This document shows, piece after piece, positions 10,348 to 22,006 of a stretch of 64,000 bases of DNA. The notes beneath the pieces are model-generated. The model made no database searches, was not told where the DNA came from, and worked only from the letters and a program-made list of their open reading frames with translations. The stretch comes from Humulus lupulus (taxonomy: Eukaryota; Streptophyta; Magnoliopsida; Rosales; Cannabaceae): assembly GCF_963169125.1 (NCBI RefSeq), contig NC_084794.1:91867018-91931017 (forward strand), given 5' to 3'. A program made the translations under genes and the position numbers. Within the stretch, counting starts at the first letter, position 1, and each line of letters opens with the position of its first letter.

Positions 10348-12298
10348 ACTATATATAAGAGAATTACATAAACATTATTGATTAATATGAATATATATTT
10401 TATTAAAGTTAGATTAAATAATAAAAAAATACTATATTTATTTTTTAAATATAAATAATAAAAATTTTAATACAAATTAAGATTTCATATTATATATTAT
10501 TATAATAATGATATTTTATAACATTTGAAGTTATATTAATATAATTATTAAATATATAATCTTGTATTATATATTATTATAATAACGATATTATTTTATA
10601 ACATTTAAATTTATATTAATATAATTATTAAACATCTAGTCTTATATTAATATAATTAATACATATTTATTTTTAATTGATTTTAAAAATATATTCTGTT
10701 AAATATTTAGAATACTCTGTTAAACGGTTAAACTCAAAAATTTATGTTATCTATACACTTTTATATAGAATAGATATAAAAAAAATGTGTATGTAACATA
10801 TTCTTGCTTTAACAATTTTTTTTTTTATAAACTTTAACAAAATATTACAAAATTATCTTTAAAATCAATTAAAAAAAAATACAGTAGACTAAATTTTTAA
10901 TAATTATATTAATTTAAACATTATAAAATATCATTATTATCATAATATTTAATACAAAATGAGATATTTAATAATTATATTAAAATAAATTCAAATATTA
11001 TAATAATATTCAATACATAATCCTAATTTCATTATTTTTGTTAGTTTCTACAAGTTAAATTTAAATTTTAAATTCAATATATATAAGTACTTAGAAATAT
11101 TTAAATTTGATATTTTCTAAATTTTTAAATATATATATTTTAAAAAAAATTAGAGTTGATTGCTACTAATATTTTAAAAAGAAAAAAAAAACTTAATATT
11201 CTTATCCAACAAAAAATTAGATATTTTATAAAAAAAAATTGATTATTTTGTAAAATTTTGATTCTAGTTGAATTAAGTGATTAACAAATGTTAATAGATA
11301 AAATATAATTTTTAAATATATAATAAGTATTTTTAAAGAAGTATATGAGTATATATTATGCATATTTTAGAGTTTAAACATCCAATTTAGACGGATATGA
11401 AACAACTTTTTCTTAAAACTATGCATAATATTTTGGATATTTTTTTAATATGTTCATGTCATATATTATAATTAAATATTTTTTTATAATATATGATATT
11501 GTTTATTTATTTAATTAAAATTTATATGACAACTAGAAAAACATAAAAAAACTTAATACATTTTTTAAAATATTTATCTAGTATATATATATTAAATATT
11601 AAATAATTTATTGAGAGAGACTAGCAATTTTGATTTTAGAGGATATGTCATTTAATTTATAAGAATTAATAAGGGGCACTACTAGTGCTCAATACCACAA
11701 AGAGGTAGCATACTGTTATTGGTGCAATTCAATATCGGGTCCCACACATTTGAATTTAATAAATATTATGAGATATCGCTAACCAATTATAAGTGTCACC
11801 TCATGTAGTGTTGAACAGCTTAAAATGTCAAATAGCAACTCTTAATTTATAATTCTTAATTTATAGTGCTCTTGTTTGCCTTGAAACCAATTTAATAATT
11901 TTATTGTTCAATTAATTCTATTTTAATACCTTGTTTTTGGTATAAAAAAATTTGATAAAAATTTAATAATTTATTTCAAATTCTTTTTAGAATTGAATCT
12001 ATTTAAAAAATATTTATAATTTTTTTTTCATTCAGAAGTACTGAAATTGATGAAAGGTACAATTTCTTACTATAATATATATTTCCTTTATGTTATTTTG
12101 CTTGGGGGAAAACAGAATTTGAAGGTACGTATATCACGATTAGATTATGTCTATGAATAGATAGAGACTATACTAGTAGTTGTATTTAAATTGAAACTAT
12201 AGAAATTAACTTGTATGTATATATAAAATCTGAAACACTGATCTTATAAACATATGGCGCGAGAACATACCTACAAGAATGGGACGAATTTTGTGTAC
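10348..12298. other. AT-rich non-coding interval
   Basis: This interval is dominated by A/T runs and holds no convincing coding potential. It contains the large imperfect inverted repeat listed separately. A less AT-rich island at about 11670-11860 (starting GGGGCACTACTAGTGC) may be a MITE remnant, but I could not find matching termini. From about 12060 it becomes the downstream part of the truncated WAK-like gene, yet no kinase exon is present. Confidence 0.6.
10475..11035. repeat. Large imperfect AT-rich inverted repeat with an internal tandem duplication
   Basis: The stretch at about 10475-10700 (TATTATAATAATGATATTTTATAACATTT, then TAATATAATTATTAAA) recurs in reverse complement at about 10835-11035. 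Within the left arm, a unit of about 75-80 bases is also tandemly duplicated (starts near 10488 and 10565). The roughly 140-base centre contains CTGTTAAA and TTTAACA words. This could be a foldback element or MITE. Composition bias inflates the similarity, so the arms need a proper alignment. Confidence 0.5.
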
Positions 12299-13398
12299 CG
12301 TCTTGTATTTACAACGATGACTTCCAATAGTGTTTTCACAAATTTGATCATCCGGACATAGCCTTGAATTCTCAACGCATTCATCTATATCTGGGTACAT
12401 AAAATTAAATATATATTTTAAACAATGTATAGATAATATGGATTATTTATATATAATTAATGTTGCGTTTTGAAGCTTTAATATTACAGAATACATACCT
12501 TGGCAACCGGTTAAAAGATAAGGATTTCCACGATATCCCTCCTTGCACATACATTGAAGCCTCATTTTTTCAATAGAAGACTTGGCTCCTTCCAAATAGC
12601 AGTGGGAGTACTTTGGTTTCAAAGGTGACGTCATATTGGTATAATCATTAATGTATTCTAAGAAGTCCCAGTCTAGAGTCACTGGAACATAATCCAACAA
12701 CTCTCGGACGACAGTGGAACTCGCATTAGATAACCAATCATTGTCTACCACGAACGCGTAACTACAATGGTTGGTCGGACCGATATTTATTTCGTAGCTT
12801 TCCAGGTAAGAGGGAAGAATTGTCTGGCAACAGTTCCTTCCATAACAGCTGCCATAGGAATTATTGTTATGACCATCTATTAAGGAAATTTTATTCATAG
12901 GAATACAGTCAGCTGAACATCCAACTGCCTGGAATCTCACGTCGTCAGGGCTGGAATCTATGTAGCCGAAGACATCACAACCCACCACCGTCAGTCTGTT
13001 CCGGCTCTCCGAGTAGGAAAACGGGCTCAGCGTCAGATTTGCCGGGCGGCGATTAGTTTGATTTGGGCTTTTCTTATTGTCTGAGCAGTTGAAGAAATTG
13101 ATGGGGTTTTCTGTCAGTAGCGTCGTGTGGTTGATGGAAATCATTAGAACCTTCAACTCTGTTATTTGTTTGACAAAAGGTTTTGAGAACCAGAGACGTT
13201 TTTGCACAGGATTTCGAACCATTTGTTTAAGCAACAATCGGGGCCAATTCCGAAGGGGAATGGGATGTTCACATTGCCGCAGTACATCGGACAGTTGGGA
13301 GAGGGGTTGATCGTTGCTTTTTGAGTGTTGTGATTTGCTTGCGTATGGGAGATATTGATGGCCAGGCAAGTTATAAGGGTAGCAAGTAATAGCTTCAT
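12299..13398 (-). pseudogene. Wall-associated receptor kinase-like gene, 5' exons only, frameshifted
   Basis: Exon 1 (13398-12499) starts with a hydrophobic signal peptide (MKLLLATLITCLAINISHT), followed by the Cys-rich galacturonan-binding domain of WAKs (CPMYCGNVNIPFPFGIG) and many Cys residues up to CMCKEGYRGNPYLLTGCQG. It ends at a good donor, GTATGT. Exon 2 (12390-12299) encodes the start of an EGF-like domain, DIDECVENSRLCPDD, joined in phase through a CAG acceptor. In full-length WAKs these domains lie outside the cell, followed by a membrane helix and a Ser/Thr kinase. Here no membrane or kinase exon follows, and a one-base deletion near 13179-13188 breaks the frame after about 70 residues. 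I call it a pseudogene, although an unread gene model error is possible. Confidence 0.85.
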
Positions 13399-13805
13399 CA
13401 CTTCCGATATCACCGCGTGTAATGGTTTTCGAAAGTTGAGAAAGGAGCCTAGTGTGTGACTTATTAAAAGTTAAAACATGGCAATATATATTGCGTGATA
13501 GAGTACTTCTGTTCTGTATTAAAGCTACTGATTAATTGGTAAACGTGGTTATTTAGTAAATAATAATAATTGTGATTCACATCATTATTTTACATAATAA
13601 ACTAATACCGAAAGCACTCGTGCATTATTTTATTCGTCATTCATAATAGTATAGTACTATTCAGGCGGCTATGTACACACTACAGTGGCCCCTAATCTCC
13701 CCGTACACGTCATCCGATGTCATACACAGCATTGCAAGAGGGCAGTTATCGTTTTTGATAATATTTATCTGATTTTCTTTGGTAAGAGATTATTTTTATT
13801 CCAAA
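13399..13805. other. Upstream flank of the WAK-like fragment
   Basis: This is the presumed former promoter and 5' flank of the minus-strand WAK-like gene. It is AT-rich with a TATATAT stretch near 13485-13493. I see no other feature before the copia LTR begins at 13806. Confidence 0.4.
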
Positions 13806-14226
13806 TGTTGAAAATTAAGATGAATTTAGGAGAGAAATTGAAGACTTTGTTGAACACTAATGTTAATATGAGAGATAATATTATGATGGAAGAGACTTTT
13901 TTTTATAGAACTCAACTTGTATTTTTGGCTTGATACAAAATGATAGGACTATATCTTTATTTATAAGACTATGAATTTTTTTAGAAACACAATTAAATTA
14001 TTAGTTATTAAATTATTCTAGATAATTCTCATCTACTAACTAAGAAGTAAGAGTTCTAGAATGTCGAAAACTCAACAACCTCTAATAAATACATGAACAT
14101 TCTAGAAACTCTAGTAAATACTTAAAGACACTAGAAACTTTAGTAAATACATGGAAACTCTAGAAACTCTAAATTCATACAAATTCTAGAAACTAACAAA
14201 AATAAATCAAGTTTAATATTTCTACA
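13806..14226 (-). repeat. Probable 3' LTR of the copia element (about 421 bp)
   Basis: On the minus strand it begins TGTAGAAAT right after a purine tract (AAGGAAGGG at about 14228-14236) and would end CAACA at 13806. A minus-strand TATAAATA at 13958-13965 fits U3. The inner boundary is firm. The outer one (13806) rests only on a terminal CA, because no second LTR is available for comparison. Confidence 0.6.
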
Positions 14227-14251
14227 CCCTTCCTTAAACTTGATTTGTGAC

Positions 14252-17200
14252 TCAAAGAATGCTTCGTAACTTGGCGAACATTTCTCCCTTGAGTGGCTTG
14301 GTGAAGATGTTTGCTGCTTGATCTTGAGACTTCACATACTCCAACCTCACTTCTTTTCTTCCAATGTATTCTCGTATGTAATGATAACGTGTGTTGATGT
14401 GCTTGTTTCTTTTGTGAAAGACAGGATTCTTTGCTAGTGCAAGTGCTGATTTGCTGTCAACACGAATCTCGATAGGCTCCTTTTGTGGCACATTCAAATC
14501 TTTCAGCAAGTTTCTTAGCCAAATAGCATGGCAAACACATGAAGTTGCAGCAACATATTCAGCTTCACAAGTTGATAGCGTGCTGACTGGTTGCTTCTTT
14601 AACATCCAAGTAAAAGCAGTGTTTCCCATGAAAACAAAAACTCGGTGGTGCTCTTTCTATCATCCAAGTCTCCACTCTAATAACTATCACTATACCCAAC
14701 TATCTCATAATTGTTAAAAGATGAATAAAACAAGTCATAGTTGGTTGTACCTCATGATGTACCGAAGTATTCTCTTTGCAGTCTTAAAATGAGTTGTTGT
14801 TGGAGCTTCCATATAGCGACTAATGATTCCAACAACATAGAGAATATATGGCCTCGTACAAGTTAGGTAGCGCAAACTTCCAACAAGGGCTTTTGTAGAG
14901 AGTTGGATCCACCTTTTCTCCTTCGTCATGCTTTGACAACTTGATTCCACATTCCATCGGTGTGCCAACTGGATTAGAGTCATCCATCTTGAACTTCTTA
15001 AGCACTTCTCTAGCATAGCCTTCTTGAGTGATGAAAATATCTTTGTCTTCTTGCTTCAATTCAATGACGAGGTAATAAGACATTAGCCCATTGCCTATCA
15101 TCTTAAACTCTTTCGCCATGTCTTTCCTGAACTCCTCAAACATAATTGGGTTGCTACCTATAAAGATCAAGTCATCTACATACAAGCATACAATCAAAAT
15201 ATCTTCATTTGTAACTTTGATATAAAGTGCATGCTCATATGGACACTTTGAAAAATTCTTGTCTTGAAAGTACTTGTCAATTTGTGTATTTCAGGCTCTC
15301 GGTGCTTGCTTTAGTCCATACAAAGATTTCTTTAACTTCAATACTTTATCTTCATGTCCTTTTACTTCATAGCCCAATGGTTGCTCAATGTAGACTTCTT
15401 CTTCGAGGAAACAATTCAAGAAAGCAGACTTTACATCCATTTGGTATATCTTCCATCTATTTTGGGCTGCCAAGGAAATAATTAATCTAACAATTTCAAG
15501 ATGAGCAACAGGAGCAAATACCTCATCATAGTCAATTCCTTCTCTTTGACTATAGCCTTTTGCAACCAATCTTGCTTTGTATCTTTCCACGTCTCCATTG
15601 GCGTTCATTTTTGACTTGTAGACCAATTTTACTCCAATCGTCTTGTGTCCTTGTGGAAGCGTAGCTAGCTCCCATGTGTTGTTCTTCATGATTGAATTGA
15701 TTTCTTCATCCATGATGTCTCTCCACTTCTTGCTTTATGTCGTTTCTTGGTAGCTTAGAGGTTCATAGCCACCAAATAGACACATAAGATAGATGTCATT
15801 TTGGTTTTCAGTTACCTCATTAAGCTCTTGTAGGCTTCTGAAGTGTGGCGTCTTCTCATTCAAATTTTCTCCTGATGAATCTTCATGTAAGTTTCCGGTT
15901 GGTGAGATCAGTGGAGTAGTAGGCTCTTGAGGTTCTTCTTCCATCCTTGGTTGTTCCACTTCTTCTTCCTCCTCAAAGTAAGGAAGAAAATCATACTTGT
16001 CTTCTTGTGTGTTCCAATCCCAATAATCTTCTTCATCGAACTCTACATCACGACTAATGAGAATCTTGCCGGTAATTGGGTTGTACAACTTTTAGCCTTT
16101 GGATCTTGAGTCATAGCCGATGAATACATACTTCTCACTTTTGTCATCAAGCTTGGTTCTCATCTCATCAGGCACATGAGCATAAGAAATACTTCCAAAG
16201 ACTTTGAGGTGAGAAATTACGGGCTTTCTTCCACTCCATGCTTCTTGAGGTGTCTTCTCATACACACTTCTTATTGGAGAGCGATTTGCCAAGTAGACTG
16301 CACAAGCCACTGCTTCAGCCCAAGACTCCTTGGGCATTCTTTTGCTTTTGAGCATGCTACGAGCCATGTTGAGTATGCTTCGATTCTTCCTCTCTGCCAC
16401 TCCGTTTTGTTGGGGGGATCTCGGCACCGTTAAGGGGCGACGAATTCCATTCTCTTCACAATACTTTTGGAACTCGTTTGATGTGAATTCTCCTCCTCGG
16501 ACAGATATCATGGCCTTAATAGGAATACCACTTTCTTTCTCAACAAGAGCTTTGAACTTCTTAAAATTCTCAAACACTTCTGACTTCTCCTTTATGCAAT
16601 AAGCCCATGTTTTTCTTGAAAAGTCATCCATGAAAAGGAGAAAGTATTTGCTCTTACCAAAAGAGTTTGGTTTTATTGGTCCACAGACATTAGTATGTTC
16701 GAGCGCGAGCGGCTTGGTGGCTCTTGAAGATGATCCCTTCGGGAAGCTCGTCCGAGATTGCATTCCAAGAAAACATCCTTCACAAATTTGATCTGGTTGG
16801 TTGATGCATGCAAGGCCTCTCACCATCTCCTTCTTCTCCAAAAGTTTGAGCTCGCCAAAATTAAGGTGTGCAAAGTGTAGATGCCAAAGCCATGATGAGT
16901 CATTATAGCAGGCCTTTAGGCATTTTGGAACATCATATTGAATATTCAAGAGGAAAATTCTATTCTTTGACATGGGCACCTTGGAAATCAATTTAATTTT
17001 ATCATCTCTTAAGAAAAGGTTATTTTCTTTTAAGTGAATATCATAACCTTTCTCTAGCAATTGTCCCAAACTCAAAATATTGTTCTTCATGTTGGGCACA
17101 AAGTAAACGTTTGAGATGAATTGATGGCCTCCATTTTTCAAGCGTCTAAGAATTTTACCTTGTCTAAGAATTTTTCAAGCGTCTAAGAATTTTACCACTT

Positions 17201-17908
17201 CATTGAGCTCCACGAACATTCTCTTTGTCCACACATGTGATTGCTAGCACCGGTGTCAAGATACCATCTATTTTCTTGGCCTTCATCTTTGTCTTTGCAA
17301 GCTAGTAGCAATGTTCCTTCTTCTCCACCTTTGTCTTCGACGAAATTGACCTTTTCTTCAACCTTCCTTGATCTAAACTCGGAGGCATAGTGGCCGAACT
17401 TATTGCAATTGTAGCATTTGATGTGGGATTTATCATTCCTTGACCATGAGTTACCTCTTCCGCGTCCTCTTGTTGCTTGTGAATTTTGACTTCTTTCTCC
17501 ATAATTGAAGTTGTTGAAGCCACCCCTTTCTTCTCTTCCTTGTCCACGACCACGTCCACGTCCGCTTCCTTGGTCATGTCCTCTTATTCTTTGATCTCTA
17601 TTATTGCTGAAATTTTCTTCCTTCAAGTTGAGTTGTATTAATTGCTCCACCATCTCCTTTTGCTTCTTTTTCCTCTTTTGTTTCTCCTCATAGGTTTGTA
17701 AAGAACTCATGAGTTGCTCAACAGTCATAATTTCTAAATCTTTATTTTCATCAATGTTTGTAGCAATGTATTCGAAGGTTGGAGTTACAGTGCGAAGAAT
17801 TTTCTCTATAACCTTCACTTCACTAATGTTTTCACCATTTCTTCTTAATTGATTGATAATTGCCAATACTCTAGCAAAATAATCAAAAATTGATTCAGAT
17901 TCTTCCAT
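14252..17908 (-). pseudogene. pol: Copia gag-pol polyprotein remnant
   Basis: Gag (17908-17300) has lost its N-terminus and has a zinc knuckle CYNCNKFGHYASEF whose last Cys is replaced by Phe. The protease motif LDTGASNHMCG lies near 17240. The pre-integrase domain and integrase core span 17141-16092, but the first catalytic Asp reads Asn (HTNVCGP, near 16690) and the second reads Val (SVRGGEF, near 16500). RT spans 15713-14820 with YVDD intact near 15175, and RNase H lies at 14629-14252 ending in VKSQDQAANIFTK. Breaks include a stop at 15291 at an expected Trp, stops near 15735 and 16092, a frameshift near 14900 and a tandem duplication of about 39 bases at 17140-17195. It cannot be functional. 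Confidence 0.92.
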
Positions 17909-17950
17909 CACTACAACAAATAACCCTTTCTACAACACAAGAATATAAAT
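17909..17950 (+). mobile_element. CACTA-type transposon terminus (one end only)
   Basis: The copia gag frame is interrupted exactly at CACTACAACAAATAACCC, which matches the CACTA terminal inverted repeat style (CACTACAA...). A TACAACAC subterminal word follows at 17931. The three bases before it, CAT, would be the target-site duplication. I found no matching inverted end or second CAT junction in the window, so the extent is unknown; the gene-fragment block to the right may be its cargo. Confidence 0.5.
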
Positions 17951-18750
17951 TTATTGAAAAATTATTATAATAACTAATAAGTAAAGTAAAAAAAATGGGT
18001 AATGAAAAAGAGTGAAATGAAATAAAAAGGCGGCATCTTTTCAGGGAAAGTCCGCTCAAAGTAAAACACATTATTTTTTTTTTATCTAACTTTAGAATAG
18101 TTTCAGTCACTTTTCCAAAAGTGAAAAAACCTCCTCATTTCCAATCTCATTCCAAACCCAGTTCTTCTTCCTCAACTCTGAAACACCCAAACCTAACCTT
18201 TGAGAGGGTGACATTCTCCTTCGTCTGTGCTCGATCTTCGACTTCCACGGCCACACCCCATCATCAAGGAGCTCTTCAACTCAAGCTACTAGAAACAAAT
18301 AAATTTAGAAGGAAATGAGTGAAAAACCAAGCGTGGTTGTTAGCTTGAACTAGAAGAAGAAGATCAAGTGTGAGTACTACTTTCAGGGTTTGTTCATGGG
18401 CCTCTGCTTTCACTCAAGGAGCAAATTGAGAAGGTCAATTTTTTACTTTTTCTTTCTTTTCTTTCATCTGGCTATTCCTTTCCTTTATTTATTTAAATTT
18501 TTGGCTTAATTTAATGGAAATTTTGGGTGGTTGAGTTACTAGGTTGTTTATTGGGTTCTTGAAACATGTGAGGATTTTATCCAATAGCCAAAAACTGATA
18601 AATTTTTATTATCAGTTTGAGGAAGAAGAACACTGCTGCTTTTTCATCACTGATCAATGATTCATCATTAATGTTCTCTTTGTTAATTTTATTATTGCAA
18701 CCATGATAATAGTGATCTCTATTTCTATGTTCAAATGTGGTGTGTTCTAG
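17951..18750. other. Region between CACTA-like end and coatomer fragment
   Basis: A 65-codon open frame (18121-18318) is Ser/Thr/Pro-rich and resembles a 5' untranslated leader rather than a known protein. The rest is AT-rich, intron-like sequence running into the TTCTAG acceptor at 18750. I recognise nothing else. Confidence 0.4.
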
Positions 18751-20218
18751 GCCTGAAGGATCCTAATCGGCCTTTTCCTGCTGGTATCGGTGATGCTGCG
18801 GGTGTTGGTCTTTTGAAGTGGCGGATGCAAAGCACTGATGAATCAATGGTGCCTTTAACAAGTAGGGTAAAATATTTTTAATATTTTTCTTTACAAAGTG
18901 TTGCATGTTCAGGTCGTTTACATGCCATTGTTTTGTTGCAGTTAACTATTGGCCCTCTGTTTCTGGTAATGAAACATATGTTAGCATCGAATATGAAGCT
19001 TCATCAATGTTTGATTTGTGGAATGTTGTGATCTTTGTACCTCTCCCTGCTCTTCGTGAGGCTCCAAATGTCAGACAAGTTGACGGTGAATGGAGGTGAG
19101 AAATTAATTTTCTTTTATCTTTTGCTTTCGAGCAATCAGTAGTAAATGAAAACAGGACATGTAACTGGTGTTCTTGTCTGAAATATTAAAAACTCTACAT
19201 GTGGGTGTTTTGGGTTTGGTTCCTCTATTATTCGTGTAATGGTATATATCTTGTTCCTTGAGTCACCGCCATGTGCATCTTGTTACCTTGGGTTTTAAAC
19301 TTTGCAAGTGGGTTCCTTTGTGAAATCAAATGGGTGATGTTGACATCATACTGTAGTAAATGATTTCATCTTTGTCATCTTGGTGTGATTAAACGAAGAT
19401 CTTCAGTACTTCTCAAGTCTGACAACTGTGATTTAATGAGAAATTAATAATTTTATTAAATTAAATTCACTTAATATTTATGTTGGATTTTTGGTTTTCT
19501 TTTTAAGCTTTACAAAAAAAAACAATTGCATTAGTATTACTGTTATTTACACAAAATAGCAAACCATGTTCTAGGGTCCTCTTTTTTCTCAATGACGTGT
19601 CCGTAGCACATATTGAGGTATCATACATTGTCAATGAAATTTTAGGATATTTATCATATCATGACTAGCATTTTTGCTAAACTGTACTAGCTCTATGCTG
19701 TTGAAGGTCAGTATCCATTTGCATTGTTTATGAGTTGCACTATATTTTATTTGAGTTCCGTATCAATTTGCTTTTTTTATTGGTTGCAGGTTCGACCCAA
19801 GGAATTCTTTGTTGGAGTGGTCCATTCTACTAATTGACAACTCGAACCGAAGGTCTGAAATTGTTACTGCTGTTTTCCTTTTGAAACATAATAATTTATT
19901 TGATTTCAATTTAAGTGATAGTTATCTTGTATGATGAATCGTTTGCAGTGGATCAATGGAGTTTATTGTTCCCCCAACAGACTCATCTGTATTTTTCCTG
20001 ATATCTGTGAACTTCTCTGCTACTAATACATTCAGTGACTTGAAGGTCTGTCCTTGTTTGACTTCAGTTGATTAGTGAATAATATTGTAAAGTTTGGCAA
20101 AAATACAGATCGATACTATTAGTAATTTTGCTGACTTTGAAATTCTCTTTTGCAGGCTGTGAATGTCTTGCCCCAGAAAGGTGGAGCTCCACCGAAGTTC
20201 GGTCAAAGAACACAGTGA
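18751..20218 (+). pseudogene. delta-COP: Coatomer subunit delta (delta-COP) C-terminal fragment, five exons
   Basis: Five exons with GT-AG junctions join in one frame: 18751-18861, 18942-19095, 19790-19852, 19949-20045 and 20156-20218. They encode the C-terminal part of the mu-homology domain of coatomer delta ([61 protein letters not shown]). Delta-COP is part of the COPI coat for Golgi-to-ER transport. The N-terminal two-thirds of the gene is absent, there is no start codon, and the frame stops (20216-20218) where the authentic protein would continue about ten residues. The following 120 bases look like its 3' UTR. I infer a captured or duplicated fragment with introns kept, so not a processed copy. 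Confidence 0.88.
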
Positions 20219-20945
20219 TGTAGGCTAAACTCGTATGTATAGAGTGTATTTGTGTTAATTGATGTTTGAGTCAATTTCTCTGTAAGTTTTGTTTTGTTTG
20301 ACTGCTTAAACTGGTTTTATTAAATAAAACTAAGCTTTGCTTAACCTATGCATAATAACTGTTTGATGGAATGCTTCAGTGAGACATATGAGTAAATTGA
20401 GTTATTATTATAGCTTTTTTTTTAATCAGTTTTTTTTATGGGGTGTGTATAGATTATCAAGATGATGTATGATCCCTTCTGCCCACTCTAATCATGCACC
20501 TTTGCCTCTATGCATTACCGTTACTAGCCATTTATGTAGCAATAGAGGTGTAAGATATATAAATTATATACGTGTATGCCCTGCCCTGCCCTACCTGTAT
20601 AATACATAATCAAGATGAAGAATATGCATTCTTGTTATTTCTTTCATCTTCACAAGTTAGGAAAAATGCATATCCTAATGATCATTAAATAATTATGTAT
20701 TTATTCTCTATTTCTCTTTGTTACTTGTATACCTAATTATATCTTCTAACTAATTAATTAAAATTAAACTATCTTTTCTAATTAGTTTCTTCAAAAATTA
20801 TTGATGCCTTCTTTTGTTGTATATAAGATCTCCCGTTTTAGTTTCTTAAAAAGGTGGTGCTTATTTTCCTTGGGTGTATTGTACTTTTCTTCTCCCTATT
20901 CCTTGATGTTGTGAGTAACTGTTATTAATTCAAGTCTTCTAGACA
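20219..20945. other. Interval between the coatomer and ARF fragments
   Basis: The first 120 or so bases look like a retained 3' UTR of the coatomer fragment, with AATAAA-like words (TTAAATAAAACT near 20317). The rest is AT-rich with no coding signal. Confidence 0.4.
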
Positions 20946-21051
20946 GGTTGCAGGTTGCTGCTTTACTAACAAGGAAGTCGATGCTCATATACACAATTAC
21001 CCCAACTTGCCACCACAGTTAATTTGTCAGCTTCACAATGTGACTATGCAT
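20946..21051 (+). pseudogene. Auxin response factor exon fragment (ARF6/ARF8-like)
   Basis: In one frame this stretch encodes [18 protein letters not shown] followed by [11 protein letters not shown], the segment just before the B3 DNA-binding domain in ARF6/ARF8-type proteins. It ends at a good donor, CAT|GTGAGT. The upstream part (GTTGCTGCTT) needs one extra base to read VAAxTNK, so there is a small deletion. Only this exon is recognisable, with no neighbouring ARF exons on either side. ARFs are nuclear transcription factors that bind auxin response elements; this fragment cannot act as one. Confidence 0.8.
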
Positions 21052-21972
21052 GTGAGTGCAATTGCTTTACCTCAGTTTTGTAAGTTGTTTATGCACTTCT
21101 TGTTCCTTGCATAATGTTTTGTTTCTATGGTGAATAGGCAGATGTGGTATAGTGGTTGCCTTATCATCATTGAGTGGTTATTACCTTTATCTTTATTTTT
21201 TCCTTAGTATAATTCATGTCTTACATGTGTATATATATAGATAAGTATTAAAACAGATTGTCATGAAATGATCAGTAAGTCTTGTAAAGCTGTAAAATTT
21301 TATTTGTGTTTTTCAATATCAAAAGTTCTCATTTTATTTATCATTGTTTTATGATAAATTGATGTGGTTTCAGGACTGGATTAAATTACTAAAAGAAACG
21401 GTGTTGCAATTTTAAAGTGTGGCCAACCTTAAAGGTTCTACCATTATAGGTGAGATTTTATTTCACATTCTTATAAGGATATTGATTAGTGTTATTATTT
21501 ACTTTTAAGTTTTTTATTCTTTAGTTTCAGATACTCTTTAATTATCAACATTTGTTTATTATCAATGCTCTCCAACTAGATGAGATTAGATCACTACAGG
21601 TTGCTCAAAGCATTCATAAGAATTAATATGTTATTATTGTCAGTTTTATTGTCGATGAATAATATTGATTAATGCCCTGTATAGTATGTTTCAATATAAT
21701 TGAAGGTTTGGGTTGATCATTATGAGCAGTGGTTCGTGTTTTCAATATAAGTGGCCTAGATTAACGTTTTATGAAGTAAATTATGAGGCCAAAGCTTATT
21801 GGTTAAAACATAATATAAATTATATCTTATGTTTAAACCTGTATCTTCAATATATTTGTCAACCTTCTGCATTTTTCATCCTTCAGCATTTTTCATTCTC
21901 AGTAATAGTCGATCATTTCAGATCAAGTAATAAAACTATCATATAAATATGTATTAACATAAATGTGTATGC

Positions 21973-22006
<34 letters not shown>

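Larger units (their letters stand above)
13806..17908 (-). mobile_element. Ty1/copia element remnant, 5' end missing
   Basis: This is a minus-strand copia element with the order gag, protease, integrase, RT, RNase H, 3' LTR. Integrase before RT is diagnostic of Ty1/copia. The 5' LTR, leader and N-terminal gag are absent because the element stops abruptly at 17908, next to a CACTA-like terminus. It is heavily decayed, with stops, frameshifts and catalytic losses throughout. Confidence 0.9.

Noticed and set aside
11670..11860. Possible MITE beginning GGGGCACTACTAG
   Set aside because: I could not find a matching inverted terminus or target duplication.
18121..18318. 65-codon plus-strand frame as a gene
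   Set aside because: It is low-complexity Ser/Thr/Pro sequence with no recognisable domain; more like a leader.
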